Both the position numbers and the translations under genes were made by a program. From Caprimulgus europaeus (Eukaryota > Chordata > Aves > Caprimulgiformes > Caprimulgidae): a DNA stretch of 64,000 nucleotides. The stretch covers positions 22,234,015 to 22,298,014 of the forward strand of contig OU015528.1 in the NCBI GenBank assembly GCA_907165065.1, given 5' to 3'. Positions 38,501 through 51,180 of the stretch are shown in pieces. The notes under the pieces are model-generated. The model worked only from the letters and a program-made list of their open reading frames with translations. It was not told the DNA's origin and searched no databases. Position 1 is the first letter of the stretch; each line of letters starts with the position of its first letter.

Positions 38501-41500
38501 TTTCATTATATGATCTCCACTACTTCCCAGCCCTGCTCTCCATGTGCTGTACATAAACTTCAGGAAGGGAGAAGCTCAAGTGTCAGTGATGTTCCTGTCA
38601 TTTTTAGAGAATCCAGAGGTTATATAACAGACGCTTTTCCTAATTTTGTTCTGTATGATTCCACAAAGGTCTCCTCAGGGATGATACAATACAAAAAAGA
38701 AAGAGAGAACATCTCCTGAGAAATATCTTGCTTACAACTTTGAAATAACTTCAGTGTCAAAAACAAATGACTTTCTCCAAAATTCTGCCTGTCCTCTCTC
38801 AGTTCAGTGCCCCAAAGTCATTATTCAATGTAAGGTTCTATTTATAAAACCATTTTACAGCCTGTACATACTCTTTACACTTGAAAAATTATGGTTTTGT
38901 GGACAGTTTTAGGGGTGAATCAGAGAAAGAGGAAAATTGTCCTTTTGTGCTCACTGAATTCCCCAGCCACGACAGTGGAAGCACATGCAACGCAAACTGA
39001 TCCCATCAGGAGACCGCTGGCTGTGTTCCAGCAGATGTCTTCACAGTTGGTTTTATCACAAGCTGGTGTTTTCATAGGGGGGAAAAAAAAAAAAAAAATA
39101 AAGTGTCTACAAGCAAGCTAACCTGAAGTGGAATATGACAAAAGTGTCATGTTAGTGCCCTGTAACAGAGCAATTAGTGATTGTCAGTGCCATGTAAATA
39201 GCTGTAGCCTACAGTTTGGCAAATCAGCCATTTGTCTCTTTGCAGGGTCCCAGAGGAATGAGTTCCCTCATTGCTTGGGAAGCTCTTGATATGGCAGTGA
39301 CAGACCAAAAACTGGGTTTATCACTATCCATGTTGTCTCTGAGTACTTGCTCACACCAATTTTCCTCCCAGATTTCAGTATCTATCACACTTAAGTGACA
39401 GTACTTACATCAGCATGGGCACCCAGGAATACTTTATCACAGGTAACTTCAGTTGAGTGTTTTAAATGGATTTCTGTCCTTTACTCCCCAAAAAGGAGGA
39501 TGTAGCATGGACCCCCAAGGATTTGTGCCCACCTCAGCAGTGCAAACAGTGTCACAGCAGCACCTACCAGCTGGTGTGGAAGATGCTTGAACCAACATTC
39601 ATCCTCCAGGATGGAAGAGAGTATATGGTCAACATTCCCCATCTGGGACTCAGGGACCCTGTCTCTTCCAGGTTCACCTTCCTCCTGCTGTGTCAGTAGC
39701 AGTTGCACTGCACAAGACAAGGCACAGATTACACAGGGATAGGAGAGCCTTAAGTGACACAAGTGCAGGGTGGTGTCTTGTGATACTACACACTCGCTGC
39801 CAGTGAGCTGTCTCCTTCTTGCTATCCTCTTCCCTTCTACCACACTTGTAAGGGCTAATACTCTTGTCCTCTCATCCTCACCAGAAGTGATTTTTTCTCC
39901 TTCTTCATTACTACTGGGGGAGCAGAGGTGGGTCATATCTTCCACTGCTTCTCAGCCTGAGTGGAGATTGAGGTGATTTGCTCCCTTTGCAATTATTGGT
40001 AAAGCAATCTAGGTAGCAGTAATCAAGTTTTCATGATCCCTCCCTTCTTTTCCCTCCAAAAAAAGCTGTGCCTGCTTTCAATATGCAAGAGTGGGAAACC
40101 CATTTTAAAAAGGGTGAAGTTGTGCAAATGAGGAAGGAAACACCAGAAAAAATGCTGAGGACCTTTGCTCTAACATTCACAGGATAAATGCAAACAGATA
40201 TGAAACTTCTTCTTTTGGAGAAAACTGTTCCTGTGGTTTTTTCACTGTCAACTCACCATCCAGATCTCAGTCTACTGACCATTTACCTGCCACTCAAGGA
40301 GCCTGGAGTACCTGTAAGGTGCTCAGAATGATGATCTTTAGAGCAACTATATTTCATGAGGTATGCTTTTAAATGACAAGAAGAGGAGGGAAAATAAACT
40401 TTTAGAAAATGCAAGATTCCTGCTCTTGCTTAATCTACTTGAAATCAGAAATGCCTTAGAGCTAATAGGTTAGGCATTGCTGAGACACCCACAAACCATT
40501 TCAAAACTCAGGTATCTCAGCTCTAATACATCTTCCTTTGTGTCTGTTCCAGGATGATTGTGTTTTTATTTAAATTCCAGACTTCCAGTGCAAGTCTAAA
40601 AACCACCTGGACCTCTAAGGGTCTGGATGTTTTTTAAGTGAATCTGTAGTCATACACCCTGCTGTCTCCCTCTTATTAAATTAGTGTCACTTTGCAGCTT
40701 ATGAGAAGAGAAAACTTGTCTTTTGCACTCTCCTTTTAGGAGCATTTGAAACAGTTAGTATCATTTTGTAAACAGATTTTGAGATGACAGTGCAATCTTT
40801 TCTAAGCAGGGCTTCAAGCACAGACACACATACACAAATGCATGCATGCATGAATTCCACTTTTATGACTTTGGAATAAAAATGCAAATGAATTTATTAG
40901 CTTAAGCACCACACCAAATAGAAATTTATGCACATACATTTAAAAAACAGACCCCTTGAAAATAAAGCAGTTGCAGACTCTTAATTTTCTTCTTTGACAG
41001 TTTTTAAAATTCTCCTAAAAAAATGAAACAGCATGAATACTGTCAATATATCACAACAGCCACATTAGGTTTTGTGATATACATCATAATATAAAGAGCA
41101 CTATTAGAGCACAACCTGGGAACCATTAAATCATTCTAAATCACTGTTACATTCCATTAGTGTCAATGGTGAAACCACATAATAGGCTTTATTACAAACT
41201 TCACCTTGGTAGGCCATTGTCTCTAATAACCACTTCTCTATGATGTGGTATCATACCCAGAAATCCAGGGAGATAATAAAGGCTCCCTTATTTCTTTTTT
41301 ATTGGATGGGTAAAGTTAAATTTAGCTGTAAGTAAAAAAAAAATCTTGAAGCTTTGTTCACTAACTGTGAGTTGCTGCTATTTGGACAAAAAAAATTAGG
41401 CAGACTTGGGAGAACAGTTTGAAATAAATTTGAATCCTGGTAAATGCTTGAGGCCAAGGTAAGATCGGCAGTCCCAGCAATTACGATGTCATTTTTGAAA

Positions 41501-41647
41501 TGCAGCTTAGTGCATTTATGCCCTTCTTTACACTTTTGTTCAGATATAAAGCATTGATTATAGAAACATTATAGGAATTAAATCTATGTTCCCATCTCTT
41601 CAACACCTTTATATGCAGTATCCATTAGAAAAGGAAGAAAAGGACAG
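38501..41647. other. Non-coding DNA with one unexplained 154-codon frame
   Basis: Contains an A16 run (39083-39098) and, on the minus strand at 39481-39945, a 154-codon open frame in a locally GC-richer patch. That frame has no recognisable domain, signal peptide or repeat, and an opposing frame overlaps it; I treat it as chance. (ATGC)n-type alternating sequence lies at 40838-40852. Confidence 0.42.
39083..39098 (+). repeat. Poly(A) run, 16 bases
   Basis: Uninterrupted A16 directly after a run of G. Confidence 0.8.
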
Positions 41648-41734
<87 letters not shown>

Positions 41735-41773
41735 GAAAGAAAGAAAGAAAGGAAGAAAGAGAAAGAAAGAAAG
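41648..41773 (+). repeat. (AAAG)n microsatellite
   Basis: About 126 bp of GAAA units, pure for roughly the first 85 bp (about 21 copies) and then interrupted by GAGAAAG and GGAAG variants. The 75-codon Lys/Glu/Arg-rich frame at 41586-41813 is its translation. Confidence 0.97.
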
Positions 41774-43980
41774 TCTGTGCATGTCAGTATTTTCTTACTT
41801 CCTGAATTTTTAGAAATGTTTCAGGAGAAACTAGTGTACCTGATTAGGGATCCTTTTTTTCATCTTGCAGGGCTAAACCCTGCTCACCATAATACTCATG
41901 ATAACACAGATCAACTCAACAGGCTGTAAGGTGGTCATTTGGGGCTAGCACAAAGAATCACCCTGTTTCAGCAGCTAGTGGTCCTCACTGCTGCCTGGGT
42001 GCAGGTCTGTAAGCAGCTGTGGAGAAATTCTGACCCTCTGAAACTCATTAGACTTTGGCTTTAACTGGAGCAAAGACTTCAGCCTCAAGTTTCAAAAATT
42101 ATTTCACATGGGCACCCTGTATTTCCTATAAGAACAGTGATGAATTTTGATGAATTAGCAAGTTTCCATCATCACAGCATTTCAGCTTAATCATGTTGCA
42201 GAAGCAGACTTGTGACTTCATTTTTCACAACACTGCAGACTCCCAACATCATTATTCAGATATTGATGTGTCTAAAAACATTTCTTATGGTGATATCTGA
42301 TGTACAATGTCTGTCTTTATAATGCTTTCATGTCAGTTCAGTACAAGAGTTGGAGTAACTGGAAGGTAGATGTGAAGAGACTGGTGAATACACCAGCCTC
42401 ATACTGCCGCTAAGTTAATGAACTATATCCCCTTGTCCACCTGACTGAGTTCTAGGGGTTAAGGGAATTTTATCCTTAAATTTTCCTGTAGGGAACGATT
42501 AGGGATGGGTGTAAATAAGAACTAGTTCTTACATCACAAATAGTAAAAGTCAAAGGTTTTACAAAGTCAAAAGTCCTTTCAGATTGGATCGGTTGCTATC
42601 TAAAAGATAAGCTTCCTCCAATGAAGTAATATGTAATAAAATTAAATAAAATAACATTTTTCTTTATTCATCTACTCTAAAATTTAACCAGTTCCTCTGA
42701 CCAAATCCTTCAAGTCAAATGTTCCTGTTTTAAAATGAAGACCTAGTTCAGCATTCTCTGGTATGTCTCATATCTTTTTGGCATTTTTGCACTTACCTTT
42801 TCATCCCAAATTACAATTTTATGTAGCAGCTGATAAAGATTGCAAGTCCCTTGCATATATAGGGAATAACAGTCAAGGTTTGTGTTGGGTTTTCTTTCAC
42901 TTATTCTTGTTAAAGGTCAGATCACTACTTTCAACATTAATTTTAACTTCCACTAGATCATTATGACTTTCTTATCAGAATAATATTTTGCTATACATGA
43001 ACTACTGTTTTAAAAGTGTGAATCTGGTTTCTTTGTCTACATAGGATGAATTTACCAGTCTCCCAGGCAAACTGTACTGAAAGCTGCAGAAATCATTTAT
43101 CTCCAGTGTGCAAGATCTGAAGTTAGAATGTAAAACTCACTCTGAACTTGCAATATACCCAAAGGTAGCCAGATCAGTCACTGGAAACAAAGGAAAAACT
43201 GCGTGAGAAAGGGGAACTATAAAAGCATAGAAATATATGCCAAAGGAGATAAAAATGACAATATTTCTGGGTGGCATATAGTGATTAATTACAGATTTAC
43301 TAATAAACTGTAGTGACTGGACTTGCATTCATTTCCTTTATTTAGGGTAACCTGAGTACAAGGTCACATTCTTCAGCTGTGGATGAAGTCAGATGTTGTT
43401 GGAAGAGGGACAGACAGGTGGGGAGAGGAAGTGAAATATGTCAGCAGACTAGAGCTAGGAAACACACTTAGCCTTTTGGATACTTTTATCAATGTCTAAA
43501 CCTCCTTCAATATTGCTTGTTTACAGGTTGGCATGGCAGACACCAGCTCTGTTCTCAAAGTCATCATTGTATATCCTGCCCCTCTTACTGATCTCTCTCA
43601 TACTCAAAAATCTTAGTGGTTTATTTGTTCAGTTGTCTAAAATGAGCCATAATAAAGAGTTAACAAAATATTCATGTCAAAAATAATGAATAAAATAAGA
43701 AATATGGGAAAGAGTATTTTGCCTATCGTGCTTTCTAAGGGCTTACAAGAGAAAACATGAACCATGTTTAAATTTGCCCACAGATGAAGAAAGCAGTTTA
43801 GCTAAAATATACCCTAGACTTTGTTTTCTATTTCCAGAGCACATTGTAAATTTTTTTTACTATAACTGTTTGTACAGCCATTGGTGTTGACAAAGATGTG
43901 AGCCATTTCTGATGCTGTTAGAGCAAGATAGTCTGTGAAAGCTTGAGCTCCTCCTTTAGTTCCTTACTTTTTTATCCCAG
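41774..43980. other. AT-rich non-coding DNA
   Basis: Nothing recognised; short frames have no domain. Confidence 0.45.
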
Positions 43981-43985
43981 TTTTT

Positions 43986-44024
<39 letters not shown>

Positions 44025-44025
44025 T
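43981..44025 (+). repeat. T10-(CT)13-T9 microsatellite
   Basis: Thirteen CT dinucleotides at 43991-44016, flanked on both sides by T runs, giving a 45-bp pure pyrimidine tract. Confidence 0.95.
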
Positions 44026-47000
44026 CTTTTGAAACTAATACAGTCTAGGCAGTTAAATATTTGGAAAGCTTAATTTTGGGGTGTATACAATATGTAAACC
44101 AAATACAAGGGCAATAGTGGCAGCGTACTCAGCCTCGGCGTTATTTTTCTTGTGGTTTTAACTTGGCACCTGAGGCAACTTTCCTCTCTTGAGAAGTGTC
44201 AAAATATATAATATATTCATATCAAACATAAAAAAAATAATTCATAATTTAAGAAAAAGCTGACTCAATACTTTAGTCAATTAACATGGAACACTAGCTA
44301 TAGCTTGTTACTGTGAGCAGCGCCCAGCTTATACACCCTATTTAAACAAGAAGAAGTCAAATAAAGAGAAAACTTAAATTTGCTACTTTTTTTTTTTTCA
44401 TCCTTTCAATGCTGTGATGTAAGCTGGTCTTTCAGATGGTTTCTTTCATTCCTGGCATTAAATGGTGGAATGATGGACAGATTTGCCCTCTTCAGGTTAG
44501 CTTATAATTCCCTTCCTTTTCCCATCCCTCCTCCAAAATATCGCCACTGATAAATGTGTATGACACTGAAATATTAGCCCCCACTCAGTACACACAGAGG
44601 TGTCAAAGAATGAGAACAAAACATCTGCAGGATGTGAGTGCTTCCAGGAAGAGGATCATGGATGCTGAATATCTCATGCTTTTGTATCTAGTGATACTGC
44701 TTATGCTCTGATTGAGAAACATGAACATTTATTAGCATCCTTACTTCTATGCTTTTGTTTTTCTGGTAGTTTGTGGTGCAACATGTACAACATGTGGTTG
44801 AAATAGAGTCACCATTTCTTCTCTCATAATTGCTATCTTCTCTCCACTCTCTTACAGAATGTTGCTCAGAGAATATCCCATAGTTTGTGAGCATGTCTTT
44901 AATACAAGTTAAAATAACTCTCAAATGTCATTTAAGTGAACAAAATACGCTGGACTGAAATGGATCCAGGACTGAAGCAGCACACAATAAAAATATTTGT
45001 ATCCTTTTCCTTGGGCATTTCTAACCATTCAGCCAGCAGGGCTGAAGATCCTTACTTCTGTTTCTTATTTGCAGTTACAAAAAAATAATTTAAAAAAAAA
45101 AATCACCTGCTATCTGTTCTGTATCTAACATGCTGGCCTGGCATACTAAGGAATTAAAAAAAAAGAAATACCTCTTCAGAAATTAGTGCATGATACTATG
45201 TCCACACAGCACAGCCCAGGAAACGAAGCAGTAAGATTTTAATGATGGATCTTTTTTATGGAAATATTTGAGAGCTTGCTGTGTTATGAAATATATGCAA
45301 GCATTTGGTGCTGCATGGTTTATAATGCCCTGAAGCAAGTTGTAAGCCTTATCAGCATCTGGGAAGATCAGAACTTTCCGTTTGGGTTTTGATTAATCAA
45401 ATATATTATGAAATCTTTGCTATGCCTGATTTTTGAAAGAGTCTATTTTTGATATTAATATGTCTCTACAGATTAGATACAGATCAGTTGTTTCATGAAA
45501 ATAATTCTCTTATCTTTTTTCTCTTGTACAAAAAATTATGTTTTTTAAAATAAAAACCATCAGATAAATATTTAAACATAGATTTCCTTCATGTGCATGT
45601 CTCTTCCATGCTATTTCATTTATAAGTCTTTGTACAAATGTGACACTTTGAAATGTAGGACATTTAAGAGTCTCTAACTTTTGAAACAATCACCAGAGGC
45701 CTGCAGACTGCTTCGTAGGATGAGACAGCCAGTTGTATTTCATTCAGCATCTTTATGGCTGTGTGTTAGAAGCCTGAGTGTTAAACCACAAATCTCATCC
45801 TATTAACCCAGCCACATAACCTTGAGCTATCCAGACTTGCAGATGACAACAGATTGTATCTCTAACATGTATATCAGCCAGGGTGTGAGCTTTTTATCAG
45901 GTACAATTAATGTTTGAAAGTACCTGCATTAAACAGACAAGTATGCATATTTTGATTGAAAAATATCTATGGTAAATTTTCCAGTGTTAGAATAATAACA
46001 TCAGTCACTTTTACCACAGTATTAAGGGTCTGTTGGTAATTACATTATAATCCTCTTTCATCCCTTTGGATAGGGCTAATGAACTTTTTTTTTAATTTCA
46101 CTAAACTGAAGAAAATGAATGTTTTAATATTATAAATGTGCATATCAAAAAAGACTACCAAAACTAGCGGTCTCAAGTATTTTTTTGCTCTCTCTTGCTC
46201 AATACGATGCTCAATAATTTTTTTTTTTAAACAAAAATCTTGTGCACAAATGACTCTTTGGATAAAAATTCAAGATTATTTAATAATTTAACTTGAAGAA
46301 GGATGCTGCTTTCCTTTTCAGAAAGTAGATTTATTACACAAGTGCAATCTTTTTCAAGCAAAATGGCAAAGATCTTTACCACCCAGGGTAGAGGTCCAAT
46401 CCTGACAGCCGCTAAGCAGTTTGGGTTGCAGCTGAAGTTGGCTGTCAGGGTTTGACCATCTTCCAGGTTCAAGTCTGTAGCACGTAAGCACACCAGCTAC
46501 TTTGATACCAGTGACCTTAGACGTTTTGGTCTATGTTGTCAATGATCCATGAACTAAGATTTACTGTACAGAAGTGACAGTAGCAGTTTAAGAAGAATAA
46601 GTAAGGAAGTTGTGTCAGTCTGCATTTCTACTGTCCTGGCTCACAATGTATACCTTAAATCCTGTGTTTACCCGTGTACCACAAGTTCTGAGTTTTTCTG
46701 TTGAGATCGCTTCTGTTTCTCTGTGTATAATCTAGCTTTGCAAAATTCCTTCCTGGCAAGCAAACAATCAGCAGTTTAGTAAGCATAGTAACAGCAGTGA
46801 CAGTCTTACAAAATCGCTATTACACTCCCCACTAGGTGAATACTTATAAGAGGTACATTTAGGAAATTCCCATGGCCTGGGGCTTCTGAATCTGTTGTTT
46901 GCAACATCCCACATCTGTGCATGCATGGAGGAGATCAGCAACCCAGGGAGAGCGGTTGAATACCCTTGATTCTTGGTCCGCAGGCATGGCATGTGAACCG

Positions 47001-47514
47001 GAAAGCATTAGACATCCTACTCTCTTGCGCTACATTCTTTTTCATGTCCTATTTAATGTGAGTAACATGAGTTACTTTCTCTGGGTTGTTTTTTGTTTGT
47101 TTGGCTTTTTTTATTAAAAAATAATTCTAACTCTTGGAGCACAGTACACTGCAGATATTTTCATTATCTTTCTGTTAGGAGAGAGCTTCCTATGCAAATG
47201 GAAATTTTTTTCTGCTTTTCTACCACCATTTTAAGAGGAGAGAAGAATAGAATAGGACATTTAAGGTCCCCTTGCTTCCCAGGGAACATGGGACTGGTGC
47301 AACAGTGTTTTCACACCTGAGAGCATGCGGTCACTTTTATGCAAAGCCTGAATTCAACAACATTTCTGTGTTTGGACAGCCTGCTGCTCCAGGCTCACTC
47401 CTATGGAATGCTGAGAGCCCCAGCAATACACATCTGGCCTCCTCCACACCCCATTCCTGAGTCTTCCCCTTACCACTATCATGCTTTTTCTCACCCTCTC
47501 CCATACACAGGCAA
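44026..47514. other. AT-rich non-coding DNA
   Basis: Nothing recognised. Overlapping frames at 46768-47536 in the last 750 bp have no domain; composition rises slightly toward the CR1 copy. Confidence 0.45.
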
Positions 47515-47557
47515 CAGGGAAGACCCAGGCAACTAGAGGCTTTTAATTCTCACTTCC

Positions 47558-48596
47558 ATGCCTGACAAAATAACGGAGAAGATTATTCTGGGAGTTATCA
47601 AAAAACACCTGGAAGACAATGCAGTCATTGGTTCCAGCCAGCATGGGTTCATGAGAAGAATGTCCTGCTTGACAAACCTAATTTCTTTCTATGATAAGGT
47701 TACCCACCCAGTTGACCAAGGGAAGCCAGTCAATGTAATCTTTTTGGACTTCAGTAAAGCCTTTTTTACTGTCTGTCACAGTATCCTCCTGGATAGAATG
47801 TCCAGCACACAGCTAAATAAACACATACTGCTATGGGTGAGCAATTGCCTGACGGGTCAGGCTCAAAGGGTCCTGGTTAATGGGGTTACATTGGGCTGGT
47901 GACCGGTGACTAGTGGAATCCCACAGTGATCCACCTTGGGGCCAGTGCTCTTTAATGTCTTCATCAATTACTTGGATATAGGACTGATGGAGAGCAGCCT
48001 TGCAGAGAAGCACCTGGGAGTTCTGATTGGTGGCAAGTTGAACATGAGCCCACAGTCTACCCTGGCGGCCAAGAGGGCCAACCGTGTCCTGAGGTGCATC
48101 AAGCCCTGCATTGCGAGCCAGTCGAGGGAGGTGATCGTACTGCTCTATTCTGTACTGGTGCAGCCTCACCTCGAATATTGGGTGCAGTTTTGGGCACCAC
48201 AGCATAAAAAGGATATAAAGCTACTAGAGAGTGTCCAGAAGAGGGCCACAAAACTGGTGAAGGGCTTAGAGGGGATGCCATATGAGGAGAGGCTGAAGTT
48301 GATTGGTTCGTTGAGCCTGGAGGAGACTGATAGGAGATCTCAGCGTGGTCTATAACTTCCTCACAAGGGGAAGAGGAGGGGCAGGTCCTGATCTCTTTTC
48401 CCGGGTGACCAATGACAGGACCAGTGGAAATGGCAGGAAAATGCACCAGAGCAAGTTTAGGTTGGACATTAGGAAAAGGTTCTTCACCCAGAAGGTGGTG
48501 GAGCACTGGAATAGGCTCCCCAGGGAGGAAGTCATGGCACCAAGTCTGATAATATTCAAAAAGCATTTGGACAATGCCCTCAGACACATGGTCTGA
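47558..48596 (+). pseudogene. CR1 ORF2 reverse-transcriptase remnant
   Basis: Broken remnant of the LINE polymerase that copies CR1 RNA into the target site. Frame 47558-47902 holds the palm start: SSQHGF (residues 26-31), SCLTNL (36-41) and motif A IFLDFSKAFF (61-70, Asp64 kept; the usual second Asp after KAF is Phe). In-frame TGA stops at 47900-47902 and 47927-47929 interrupt the PQGS-type motif B block. Reading on in frame, VLFNVFINYLD joins directly to MESSLAEKHLGVL: the YADD catalytic motif C and roughly 60 following residues normal for CR1 are deleted at about 47970-47990. The C-terminal region continues (REVIVLLYSVLVQPHLEYWV) to a frameshift near 48340-48350, then NFLTRGRGGAG to the stop at 48594-48596. 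It cannot encode an active enzyme. Confidence 0.93.
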
Positions 48597-48665
48597 ATCT
48601 TGGGATTTTTCTATCCTAGGTCAAGAGTTGGACTTGATGATCCTTGTGAGTCCCTTCCAACTCAC

Positions 48666-48683
48666 ATTCTGTGATTCTATGAT
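48666..48683 (+). repeat. CR1 3'-terminal octamer repeat
   Basis: ATTCTGTG then ATTCTATG then AT, the short tandem repeat that ends CR1 elements and defines the 3' boundary of the insertion. Confidence 0.85.
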
Positions 48684-51180
48684 ACATGTAAATACTGCAT
48701 GCACATGTACACATACACACATGCACGGAGACATGCAGTGCCATGTAAATGAGTGGATAGCCTGGAGATGAGTGGCTGCTCTTGGACTTTTTTTTAAGAT
48801 ATTGTTGATGGTTTCAAGTGTACTTATTGTAAACCTGTGTTTATGCAGGCAACAAATGTACAAATGCATATTTCACTTCTGTACTCTTAAGATAAACAGA
48901 TGATTTTGGCAGACAGATAAACAGCCACAATGTAAAAATACATAAGATGATGAATAGAGTTTCAGAAACAAACTGTAGTTTATCTTGTTAATTCTTACTG
49001 TGTCTGCATAGCGATGAAAGGAGCAGTGCCAGAACTCGAGGATATGATGAATAAGAAAGAGCGAAATGACAACCAAAGGCCCTGGTGACCAGAAAACAAG
49101 CTACAGTTTGTCCCCCAGAGAGAAAAGTGATGTGTTGAACTTGCCATTAGAGGGAAGATTAAGTGTCCTTGGTTCCTCAGTTAGTTAATTATACACTCAA
49201 ATCTTCTCAGTATATCACATGAACCAGGCGTTTTGCTTTTGAATATCTGTATACTGACTACTTGGATTGCTTATTGGTTATTTCTCTTGACAACTCAAAC
49301 CTGAACATTAAATCCCATTGGCAACAACTATCTGTCAAGAGCAAAAAAATAAGATTTGTGTATTTAGTTTTCATTATAGAAGTGCTTGTAGTTGAAAAAA
49401 TATGTACCTGTCAAGTTTTCGACATCTCGCTGGGGATGCAAGCAATGCTGTTGTGATTTCAAAACCTGGCTGACAAATTCACGTTCCAGTAGTAAAGACA
49501 AATCAAGGGGTTTTTTTTCCTTTTTTCTTTTTTTTTTTCTTTTTGCTTTTTTCATCACTTTGACAGTCATACATAACAATTTGAGACCTAAGTGGCACTT
49601 TGATGCACTATTCTATTATTAAGTGGTATAGTCACTATAGAATAGATGACGGGCCCGTACTCAAAGCATTGTGAATTAAACAGCTTTCAACAACGGGGGA
49701 AATTGAATGGCCTAAAGAATTCTGAAACATAAAAAAATAATGATTAAAAATGTGTTGCAGAATCAGCAAGGCATATAATTTAAAATAATGTCAGGTACTG
49801 AAATTCAAACTAAAGAAAACAAAGTATATTTTAGAAGAATCTTTAAAGTTCAGTGGAAACGTTAAATAATTAGCAAACATCACTAAACCCACAATTATAA
49901 ATTTTAAATACGACCTTTTGATGAATCTTTGAAAATTAGCATGACATAAAAAATCCTACCTAAAATTTTAGATATGAAGACATAAAGCCTTTTTCATGTG
50001 ACAGTATTTTGACAATATATTAACTGATTAGTTTTGTCCTGGAATTTCCTTGTGCCTAAAGGTAGAGTTTTCAACTAAAGTAACATTGACTTAAAGTACT
50101 TAAATTAATTCTTCTGTCAATAACTCTACAGCTAATCAATACATCTGGAATTAAACAACAGTTTTTGTCCAGAAGGCATGTTAATCCCTGGTCTCTTTTT
50201 GTTACAATTCATTAATCATTCAGCCACTCCCAATAAAATGACTTCCCTATTTGAAGCAGAAAGTTTGATACACCAAACAGCCCACAGTGGCAAGTAGAAT
50301 AAGGAAAACCAAAGAAAGATTTCCAAAATGACTTTTTTACTGAGAAAATAAAAATTCAAAAGCTACATTGATAACAATTCATGCTATATTTTTAGTTAAT
50401 AAAATGTAAGTAGATATTTTTTCCTATTAAGATAAAAACAAAAACGTAATACTTGTTATACCCCAGAGCATAATTGGTCATATATTATCTTTTGTTTTTA
50501 AGATTATTAAAGGCTAAGAAATTGCTTTTTAAACATTGATCCAGTGAGATTACTGGGGAAAAAAGACACCAAGCAATGAAAATTCTATTAATCCACAAAG
50601 TTCTAAAATATTTGCTACAATAGTTATCTCTCTGCAGTTCTGACAACTATATCAAACTGATCTCTATCTACGAATAGGATGTGGATTACAGTTTCAGTGC
50701 TTAGTACTCCAAATCTTTTTTTGTACTTATTCTGCATTAGAAAGACTAAATTGAATTATTCTTTTATCTTTTTCAACTTGTAATCCTACAAAGTATATAA
50801 AGCTACATTGGGAATGTAGTGTACTTTATAAGATGACATAGGGATGCTCATATCTATGGTAAAAAAAAAAAAACAAAAAACCAACCAAACCAAACCCAAA
50901 AAACCCAAAAAACAAACCACAGCCTCCCAATTTGGGTATTATATATTAAAAGATAAAGCTGATTTAAGCGAATTACTAGAAAAGATTTCATCAATATCGT
51001 ACCTTTTCATTCCGAGGCACTAAGGGAGCAAAAAAGAAAAGTAATTATGGGAAATAAAATCAGGATTTTCTTAGTTACAATTCTGGGCCCTTCACTGATT
51101 GCAGTAAATTATAAATTATGCAGTCAATGTAGGCCAACAAAAGAAGACATCTTCAAATCTCAGTCAAAGGTAATTACTTA
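48684..51180. other. AT-rich non-coding DNA
   Basis: No gene. T-rich run at about 49510-49550; A-rich CCAAAC-type tract at 50861-50920. The stretch 50030-50330 has several homeodomain-like cores (CTGTCAATAA near 50115, CTAATCAATA near 50130, ATTAATCATT near 50210) and could be a weaker regulatory candidate. Confidence 0.4.
50861..50920 (+). repeat. A-rich low-complexity tract
   Basis: A13 followed by irregular CAAAAAA, CCAAAC and CCCAAAAAA units, with no G or T over about 60 bp. Confidence 0.85.

Larger units (their letters stand above)
47515..48683 (+). mobile_element. CR1 LINE, 5'-truncated, ORF2 remnant and 3' UTR
   Basis: Best-preserved CR1 in the window. It starts inside ORF2 (GACCCAGGCAACTAGAGG) and runs through the reverse-transcriptase palm, C-terminal region and 3' UTR. 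The 3' UTR has CAAGAGTTGGACTTGATGAT and GTCCCTTCCAACTCA and ends in the octamer-type CR1 tail ATTCTGTG-ATTCTATG-AT at 48666-48683. The type with RKRFFTQKVVEHWNRLPRE near the C-terminus is common in birds. No target-site duplication is expected for CR1 and none was seen. It is dead: two stops, an internal deletion and a frameshift (see the pseudogene entry). The minus-strand frames at 47831-48205 and 48099-48587 are antisense shadows. Confidence 0.95.

Noticed and set aside
39481..39945. 154-codon minus-strand frame as a possible gene
   Set aside because: No domain, no codon pattern I can see, opposing frames overlap it, and it starts in ordinary AT-rich DNA. A protein search or RNA-seq hit would change this.
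47240..47300. AGAATAGAATAGG followed by AAGGTCCCC as another antisense CR1 end
   Set aside because: Only the first dozen bases fit; the next 60 bases do not follow the CR1 3' order.
47831..48205. 124-codon minus-strand frame
   Set aside because: Antisense shadow of CR1 ORF2.
48099..48587. 162-codon minus-strand frame
   Set aside because: Antisense of the CR1 C-terminal region; the plus strand carries the recognisable protein remnant.
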